DNA of 28,417 bases from a virus, in IMG/VR virus record IMGVR_UViG_3300008120_000254, positions 1 to 28,417 of that record; one strand, given 5' to 3'. Below are positions 23,776 to 28,417 of the stretch, piece by piece. Every line of letters starts with the position of its first letter. Position 1 is the first letter of the stretch. The notes beneath the pieces were generated by a model. That model was not told the DNA's origin, did no database searches, and saw only the letters and a list, made by a program, of their open reading frames with translations. The translations under genes and the position numbers were made by a program.

Positions 23776-24254
23776 TGGCCGTTACCAATAGCGACGTTAA
23801 GAAACTGGCGGAAACAATCGCAACATTACAGACAGATATGGCTCAAGTAGGCACACTTGTCGAACGCCTTGATGTCACTATTGAAAAATTAACTGAGGTA
23901 TCCACTCACGTATCTAATCTACTAGCTGTACAGGGTACTAGATTAGAAATACAAGAAAAAGCTGCTACTCAGCTTCAAGAACTTGTCGAGAGACGTAGAG
24001 TTGAAAATGATACCAATATAAAAGACGTATACATTAGAGTAGAAAAAGTGGAAAAAGACCTGTACGACGAGATCGAATCTTCTCAAAATAAAGTATTAGC
24101 TGAAATTAAAGAGATGAGAACCGAGTCCACTAATCAGCATACTGAGCTTACTAAAAAAGTTAACCGCCTTGAGAAGTGGATGTGGACCTGCATCGGCGGG
24201 CTAACCGTACTCACCCTCATTATTCAAATCGGATCTAGATTCATTCCAGCCTAA
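23775..24254 (+). CDS. XhlA-like coiled-coil protein with C-terminal membrane anchor (159 aa)
   Basis: Residues 1-130 are almost entirely heptad-type helix (LAETIATLQTDMAQVGTLVE, LDVTIEKLTEVSTHVSNLL, VYIRVEKVEKDLYDEIE). A final stretch, KWMWTCIGGLTVLTLIIQIG at about 133-152, is a membrane helix. The layout matches XhlA-type lysis accessory proteins, which sit on the cytoplasmic membrane and work with a holin. The preceding holin-like gene shares a TAATG overlap. A non-lysis role, such as a superinfection factor, is possible. It is the last gene of the rightward late block; a sigma70-like promoter follows. Confidence 0.62.
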   Translation: MAVTNSDVKKLAETIATLQTDMAQVGTLVERLDVTIEKLTEVSTHVSNLLAVQGTRLEIQEKAATQLQELVERRRVENDTNIKDVYIRVEKVEKDLYDEIESSQNKVLAEIKEMRTESTNQHTELTKKVNRLEKWMWTCIGGLTVLTLIIQIGSRFIPA

Positions 24255-24262
24255 CAAAACAG

Positions 24263-24290
24263 TTGCCTTTATTCCTCAAATGCTTATAAT
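24263..24290 (+). promoter_or_regulatory. Sigma70-like promoter ahead of the primase operon
   Basis: TTGCCT (24263-24268) and TATAAT (24285-24290) are 16 bases apart: a perfect -10 and a four-of-six -35. The predicted start is near 24297, about 30 bases ahead of the primase ATG. TGCCT at the -35 has an inverted AGGCA at 24298-24302, which may be chance. This is the only good host-type promoter I see; the head genes use TATAAATA elements instead. Confidence 0.65.
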
Positions 24291-24327
24291 CAGAATGTAG
24301 GCATCGAGTACTATAAAGGTTTATATA

Positions 24328-25371
24328 ATGTTGTGGTTGGACACAAAATACATCAATCTGCTATCGTTTAGACTGCGTAACTTTAAACGCAAGGGGAACG
24401 ATTCGTGGAACTTCTCTTGCCCGTTCTGCGGCGATTCTAAGACAAATAAGCATAAAGCGCGAGGCTATATCTTTGAGCGTAAGGGTAAGCTGCGTTTCTA
24501 CTGTCATAACTGTAACATCCCTGGTGTGACTGTACCTAAGCTAGTTAAGCATCTCGACCCTATGATGTACGATGAGTATGTCAAAGAGAAGCTTATGGCA
24601 GATCCCGAGAAGAAGGAAAAGACTGAACTGCAGGAGTTCGTCGATAAGATGAAACCACCTGTGTTCGTTAAGTCATCGCCTCTTAAACACCTTAAGAAGA
24701 TCTCTCTATTCAAGCCATCATCTGCTGTAAAGATGTGGATTGACGCACGTAAGATTCCTGCAGAGAGCCACTACAGGCTGTTCTTCTGTAAGGAGTTTAA
24801 GCATTGGGTTAACGAGTATTGTATACCGAATAAGTTCGATGAAGACTCGCTAACACGCGACGAACCTAGATTAGTTATACCCTTTCTCGATGAAGAAGGC
24901 AACTTGTTTGGATTTCAGGGTCGTTCGTTTAAGAAGAATGCTAACGTTCGCTATATCACTATCATCCTAGACGATAGTAAGCCTAAAGTGTTTGGGCTTG
25001 ATAAAGTTAATGTTGAACTTCCGCATATATATGTGGTAGAGGGTCCTCTGGATAGTCTCTTCCTACCCAACTGTATCGCAAGCTGCGGTTCAGATCTTAC
25101 TACCAGTCTCCATCGCGTTGTAGATGATAAGTCGAAGTTCATTATTGTTTATGACAATGAGCCGCGTAATGAAGAGATTGTAAAGAAGATCGAGAAGGCT
25201 ATTGCTGCTGGTTATGATGTCTGCATCTGGCCAGATACTATGGAAGAGAAAGATATAAATGATATGGTACTAGCTGGTTATAACCCGGCTAAAATTGTTG
25301 ATATTATTAATGAAAACGTCTATAGTGGACTTAAGGCTAAGCTTCGCTTTAGTGAATGGAAGAAAGTATAA
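24328..25371 (+). CDS. 61: DNA primase, T4 gp61-like
   Basis: 347 residues. A zinc-ribbon lies at residues 31-62: CPFC (C31, C34) and CHNC (C59, C62), preceded by FKRKGNDSWNFS. The TOPRIM catalytic core is near 233-300: IYVVEGPLDSLFL supplies the invariant Glu, FIIVYDNEPRNEE the Asp pair region, and KDINDMV the last acidic motif. PRLVIPFLDEEGNLFGFQGRS is the usual primase strand block before it. The length is close to T4 gp61 (342). It makes RNA primers for lagging-strand synthesis together with the gp41-type helicase, which is not in the window. A sigma70-like promoter lies just upstream. The stop overlaps the next ATG (TAATG). Confidence 0.92.
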   Translation: MLWLDTKYINLLSFRLRNFKRKGNDSWNFSCPFCGDSKTNKHKARGYIFERKGKLRFYCHNCNIPGVTVPKLVKHLDPMMYDEYVKEKLMADPEKKEKTELQEFVDKMKPPVFVKSSPLKHLKKISLFKPSSAVKMWIDARKIPAESHYRLFFCKEFKHWVNEYCIPNKFDEDSLTRDEPRLVIPFLDEEGNLFGFQGRSFKKNANVRYITIILDDSKPKVFGLDKVNVELPHIYVVEGPLDSLFLPNCIASCGSDLTTSLHRVVDDKSKFIIVYDNEPRNEEIVKKIEKAIAAGYDVCIWPDTMEEKDINDMVLAGYNPAKIVDIINENVYSGLKAKLRFSEWKKV

Positions 25372-25613
25372 TGTATAGTACTGAATTGATTCGTAAGTTT
25401 CCGAACACACCCGATAAACCTATCCTGTACGTTGTCTATAACCGTCAGCATATTCGCAATGCAGAAATGTTTATCGGTATGATTCATGGCGAAGATTATC
25501 TTAAAGAGCATGTAACTATTGCTACTCTGGATAAGCCGTTTAAGAAAGACAAGGACTATTCCGTTTATATCGATCCAACAGTTTTTGCATATAAGAACTC
25601 CTGGAACGATTAA
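25371..25613 (+). CDS. Conserved small phage protein next to primase (80 aa)
   Basis: The ATG at 25371 overlaps the primase stop; the in-frame start at 25356 lies inside the primase gene and is less likely. The product, MYSTELIRKFPNTPDKPILY... ending VYIDPTVFAYKNSWND, has no known motif; the FAYKNSWND tail I recall from T4-like phages beside gp61. It could be a small protein of replication or nucleotide metabolism by context only. Its stop overlaps the next ATG. Confidence 0.72.
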   Translation: MYSTELIRKFPNTPDKPILYVVYNRQHIRNAEMFIGMIHGEDYLKEHVTIATLDKPFKKDKDYSVYIDPTVFAYKNSWND

Positions 25614-25750
25614 TGTGGAAGCGACTGCTATGCCGCTTTATGTGGCATAACTGGACACCATGGGATACTCCTAAGCCACTACCTGACGGTAGGGCGCAGC
25701 AATTTCGTATGTGTAATATTTGTAAGAAGCAACAGAGGCATATTTTCTGA
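25613..25750 (+). CDS. Tiny zinc-finger-like protein (45 aa)
   Basis: It starts at the ATG overlapping the previous stop (TAATG) and ends in a TGA that overlaps the next ATG. The product, MWKRLLCRFMWHNWTPWDTP... RMCNICKKQQRHIF, holds WHNWTPW, a CNIC knuckle and an upstream Cys7. Such a pair can bind zinc. Similar 40-70 residue Cys-knuckle proteins follow replication genes in T4-like phages. Coupled overlaps on both sides support expression. Confidence 0.72.
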   Translation: MWKRLLCRFMWHNWTPWDTPKPLPDGRAQQFRMCNICKKQQRHIF

Positions 25751-26115
25751 TGAAAGTGATTATCGCAGGCACCCGTTCTGTGGAGGACTACAAATTAGTA
25801 GTTGAGTCTATTCAGCGTTCAGGCTATAACATAACTGAAGTTGTGTCAGGATGTGCTACGGGTGTAGACCGTCTCGGTGAACGTTGGGCGATCGCTAATA
25901 ATATTCCGGTTAAGGAGATGCCTGCTGACTGGAATCGCTACGGTAACTCAGCCGGGCCTATGCGAAATCGTCAAATGGCTGAATACGCTGATGCGGCTGT
26001 AATTATCTGGGATGGATATTCACGGGGTACTCGTAATATGGTCGAGAATATGATCCGTAGAAAGAAGCCCTACTACATAGGTATGACATCAGCTACTCTA
26101 GAGGATTTCGTATAA
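25750..26115 (+). CDS. SLOG-type (YspA/DUF2493-like) protein
   Basis: 121 residues. The Rossmann-like N-terminus MKVIIAGTRSVEDY, then VVSGCATGVDRLGERWA (31-47), PADWNRYGNSAGPMRN (58-73) and DGYSRGTRNM (88-97) match the SLOG fold of YspA/DUF2493 proteins. The GTR, SGxxxGVD, RN and GT motifs line a nucleotide-binding pocket. Related SLOG proteins bind nucleotides or nucleotide-derived signals. In phages the family may hydrolyse or sense nucleotides; no substrate can be read from the sequence. It overlaps both neighbours. Confidence 0.85.
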   Translation: MKVIIAGTRSVEDYKLVVESIQRSGYNITEVVSGCATGVDRLGERWAIANNIPVKEMPADWNRYGNSAGPMRNRQMAEYADAAVIIWDGYSRGTRNMVENMIRRKKPYYIGMTSATLEDFV

Positions 26116-26387
26116 TGGATATTAATAAAACTAATATGGCGGAGCTGGGCCTTGAATACGTTCAATGGCCCATTACGCGTATTCGAATACATAGAACAGA
26201 TGGGCAATGGCTCGTCGAGTATCGTCGCAAACCTAAATGGGTTTTCGACCAGTGGTGGTGGTTCAACGATGGTAAGTTCGTTGACTATACTGACGCTCAA
26301 GATAGAGCAGCCAAGCTTCTAGCGCAAGGCTATATACTTTCCGTGCGATATCGCAAAGATTACTATGAGGTAGATAATGAAGGATGA
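26115..26387 (+). CDS. Hypothetical Trp-rich protein (90 aa)
   Basis: Starts MDINKTNMAELGLEYVQW, with the ATG overlapping the upstream stop (TAATG). It contains PKWVFDQWWWFNDGKFVDYTD and RAAKLLAQGYILSVRYRKDYY. Basic and aromatic residues dominate, and no catalytic motif or membrane helix is visible. The next ATG lies inside its last 11 bases. I do not recognise the family; its place in the operon is the only clue. Confidence 0.65.
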   Translation: MDINKTNMAELGLEYVQWPITRIRIHRTDGQWLVEYRRKPKWVFDQWWWFNDGKFVDYTDAQDRAAKLLAQGYILSVRYRKDYYEVDNEG

Positions 26388-26571
26388 TATTAAACATGCA
26401 CTCCGTAAGCAATTTCAGGCTGGTATTGAGAAGCATGCAATGAACGTACGTATTATGATGAATAATCCTATGGCTATTCATGAACATACTGACTATATGG
26501 GCGCAATTGAACTTGAACTTGGACATATTGCCGAGTACAAGGATAAGCTTGAAGCATTGGAGTACATCTAA
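26377..26571 (+). CDS. Small helical protein (64 aa)
   Basis: Starts MKDDIKHALRKQFQAGIEKH and consists of helix-rich, charged sequence (AIELELGHIAEYKDKLEALEYI). It begins 11 bases before the previous stop and ends with a TAATG overlap. No known motif. It resembles many small early-type phage proteins. Confidence 0.65.
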   Translation: MKDDIKHALRKQFQAGIEKHAMNVRIMMNNPMAIHEHTDYMGAIELELGHIAEYKDKLEALEYI

Positions 26572-26759
26572 TGGACTCGCGTGGATATGCAATCGTAGTG
26601 AATTACTACGGCCAGTTTGAACTGAGATTCTATAAAGACGTTAATAACGATAGCGTCTGGACGTCCGTGACAATGTCATACAGTTATGATGAAATCATGA
26701 GAGAGTTGATCAAACATCGTGAATTAATGGGCATGGGCAAGGAGTACTGGATATCATGA
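26571..26759 (+). CDS. Small hypothetical protein (62 aa)
   Basis: Starts MDSRGYAIVVNYYGQFELRFY with alternating beta-type residues, then a helix (YDEIMRELIKHRELMGMG). It overlaps both neighbours (TAATG upstream, ATGA downstream). No family recognised. Confidence 0.63.
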   Translation: MDSRGYAIVVNYYGQFELRFYKDVNNDSVWTSVTMSYSYDEIMRELIKHRELMGMGKEYWIS

Positions 26760-26935
26760 GTGATGATTTAGACTTGACAGTAGATGAAGCTGTAGATGCC
26801 GTTGCTGGGATTTACTGGCAAGATATCATCCAGGGTGTAGCTGACAGAGATATCGATAAGGTATATGATGCAGCGATCTTGTTGAAGGCTACACAAGCCA
26901 CACGCGTTAAAATGAAGGCATTGTTCGAACAATGA
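26756..26935 (+). CDS. Small acidic helical protein (59 aa)
   Basis: It starts at the ATG that overlaps the preceding TGA (ATGA) and stops in a TGA overlapping the ThyX ATG. The product, MSDDLDLTVDEAVDAVAGIY... ILLKATQATRVKMKALFEQ, is short and acidic at the front. It is just under the length usually reported for ORFs. Function unknown; tight coupling to thyX suggests co-expression, not necessarily a shared role. Confidence 0.7.
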   Translation: MSDDLDLTVDEAVDAVAGIYWQDIIQGVADRDIDKVYDAAILLKATQATRVKMKALFEQ

Positions 26936-27603
26936 GTGAAGTGAATCTAATTGGCATCACAAAGCCATCCGCATATACCGATTGCGCAACTGCTAACGAA
27001 CTCGTTGCTTGGGCAGCTAGAGTTTCTAATCCGTCTAACCAGAACAACACACTTACAGCACCGAAGCTTGTTCAATTTCTCATTAGAGAAAATCACTGGT
27101 CACCGCTGGAGATGGTCCATGTATCAATGGAAATCAAAACCACAAGAGACATTGCCCGCCAGATCTTGCGGCATCGTTCTTTCTCATTCCAAGAGTACAG
27201 TCAGCGTTACGCTGATCCAACCAAGGATCTTGGATTTGTTAGACGGGAAGCCCGACTGCAAGATACTAAGAATCGGCAAAACTCGATCGAACTGGGACCT
27301 GACGAAAACCGACTGGCCGAAGAATGGCAAGTAATGCAGCAGTCTGTTATTAATGCTGCTAAGATGGCCTATCAATGGGCCACTGAGCGTGGTATTGCTA
27401 AGGAACAAGCTCGAGCTGTTCTCCCTGAAGGAAATGTGGAATCAGTCGTTATCATGGCTGGTTCGCTACGTAGTTGGGTCCACTATTGTCAGCTACGTAT
27501 GGATAAAGCAACACAAAAAGAACATCGCATCGTAGCAGAACAGTGCTGGGAGATTATCTGCCATCACTTCCCCGATGTGAAAAAAGCTCTCGAATCAATT
27601 TAA
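26932..27603 (+). CDS. thyX: Flavin-dependent thymidylate synthase
   Basis: 223 residues. The ThyX signature RHRSFSFQEYSQRY spans 80-93 and fits the family motif RHRxxSxxxxSxRY. HWSPLEMVH at 55-63 and ARAVLPEG at 160-167 are the other expected family blocks. The enzyme makes dTMP from dUMP with FADH2, NADPH and methylenetetrahydrofolate, without producing dihydrofolate. T4 itself uses the unrelated ThyA-type synthase (td). The ATG overlaps the upstream stop (ATGA). A phage thyX raises the dTMP supply during DNA synthesis and fits the neighbouring replication genes. Confidence 0.95.
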   Translation: MSEVNLIGITKPSAYTDCATANELVAWAARVSNPSNQNNTLTAPKLVQFLIRENHWSPLEMVHVSMEIKTTRDIARQILRHRSFSFQEYSQRYADPTKDLGFVRREARLQDTKNRQNSIELGPDENRLAEEWQVMQQSVINAAKMAYQWATERGIAKEQARAVLPEGNVESVVIMAGSLRSWVHYCQLRMDKATQKEHRIVAEQCWEIICHHFPDVKKALESI

Positions 27604-27620
27604 GTGAAGAAGGAAATATA

Positions 27621-28417
27621 ATGTCAAAGACTATTCTCGTTACCGGTGGTGCAGGTTTTATTGCGCATCACGTTATTGATACCATCCTGGCTACAACTGA
27701 CTGGAATATTGTATCGCTTGATCGCCTCGACTATTCGGGCAATCTCAATCGTCTCAACGAAGTCGTTATGGCTCATCCAGAACAAGAGCGTAAGCGCGTT
27801 CGTGTAGTTCACCACGACCTGAAGGCCGAACTCAATCCTCAGATCCGTCAACTAGTAGGCCCTGTTGATTATGTGGCTCATCTAGCCGCTGGTTCCCACG
27901 TTGACCGTTCGATTGATTATCCTATGGAGTTTATCCTAGATAACGTAGTTGGCACCGCTAACGTTCTCGAGTTTGCTCGTCAGCAAGACAACCTTGAGCG
28001 GTTCATTTATTTCTCCACTGATGAGATCTTCGGTCCAGCTCCTGAAGGAGTTAAATACAAAGAGAACGACCGCTACAACTCAACCAATCCATACTCTGCA
28101 TCCAAGGCAGGTGGGGAAGAGCTTGTTGTGGCTTACGAAAATACTTACAAGCTCCCGGCAATCATCACGCACACGATGAACGTATTTGGTGAGCGTCAGC
28201 ATCCTGAGAAGTATGTTCCGCTCTGCATCAAGCGTACTCGTGATGGTGAACTTATCACTATTCACTCGAATCCTGAGAAGACCAAGGCTGGTTCACGTCA
28301 CTACATTCACGCTGCTGATGTAGCTGATGCTCTGATGTTCCTGCTTAACTACAATGGTCTTGATAGCCTCGAGAAGGACTATGGTGGTGCTAAGTGCCAG
28401 AAGTTCAATATCGTTGG
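27621..28417 (+). CDS. dTDP-glucose 4,6-dehydratase-like enzyme (3' end outside window)
   Basis: The ATG at 27621 follows an AGGAAATATA; 265 codons are present and the frame is open to the end. The NAD-binding loop is TGGAGFIAHH (8-17). STDEIFG (about 133-139) holds the Thr-Asp-Glu of RmlB-type dehydratases, and YSASKAGGEE the YxxxK catalytic pair. RHYIHAADVADAL later fits the family. The known reaction converts dTDP-glucose to a 4-keto-6-deoxy sugar, the first step towards rhamnose and related sugars. In a phage it may feed glycan synthesis, for example of virion or host surface sugars; this is inference. Closely related nucleotide-sugar epimerases cannot be excluded. An RmlB function is more likely because of the DE pair. 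Confidence 0.85.
   Translation, partial: MSKTILVTGGAGFIAHHVIDTILATTDWNIVSLDRLDYSGNLNRLNEVVMAHPEQERKRVRVVHHDLKAELNPQIRQLVGPVDYVAHLAAGSHVDRSIDYPMEFILDNVVGTANVLEFARQQDNLERFIYFSTDEIFGPAPEGVKYKENDRYNSTNPYSASKAGGEELVVAYENTYKLPAIITHTMNVFGERQHPEKYVPLCIKRTRDGELITIHSNPEKTKAGSRHYIHAADVADALMFLLNYNGLDSLEKDYGGAKCQKFNIV

Noticed and set aside
25356-25370. Earlier in-frame start for the 80-aa protein inside the primase gene
   Set aside because: The ATG at 25371 overlaps the primase stop in the same way as its neighbours.

Overview
The window is a stretch of a large, T4-like (myovirus-type) tailed phage genome. It is densely packed and all on one strand. The evidence is a gp61-type primase, ThyX, tail-fibre genes, sequences resembling T4 late promoters (TATAAATA), stop/start overlaps between genes, and many proteins of the kind seen in T4-like phages of marine bacteria and alphaproteobacteria. 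The host cannot be named from the sequence.

Layout: (1) 1-4800, a very long collagen-like fibre gene, cut by the window at its 5' end and with an apparent -1 frameshift near 1757-1770. (2) 4811-14287, virion or fibre-type proteins: a 62-aa protein, two tandem 298-aa paralogues, several small beta-rich proteins, a two-domain jelly-roll-like protein, a SAM methyltransferase and a 1391-aa beta-propeller protein. (3) 14288-14521, an intergenic segment that looks like a dedicated RNA gene: late promoter, 16-bp end-to-end stem, intrinsic terminator. (4) 14522-22125, Lys/Glu-rich proteins likely to belong to the head interior, with repeated LDE/IDE motifs resembling T4 prohead-protease sites. A Dps-like ferritin and a strongly expressed 194-aa structural protein with its own promoter and terminator lie here. 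One gene is split by a one-base frameshift (18666-20356). (5) 22129-24254, a lysis region with Rz-like and Rz1-like spanins, a holin-like protein and an XhlA-like coiled-coil membrane protein, interleaved with small proteins, one carrying a capsid-targeting-like N-terminus and one histone H1-like. (6) 24263-28417, a sigma70-like promoter followed by a tightly overlapping metabolic/replication operon: primase, small proteins, a SLOG-type protein, ThyX and a partial dTDP-glucose 4,6-dehydratase-like enzyme.

Regions 1-5 read as late virion and lysis genes and region 6 as early or middle genes. The most interesting points are the RNA candidate at 14313-14505, the capsid-targeting-like peptides and repeated protease-like sites in region 4 and 5 proteins, and the two apparent frameshifts. 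Family assignments come from recognising motifs by eye; no database search was possible.
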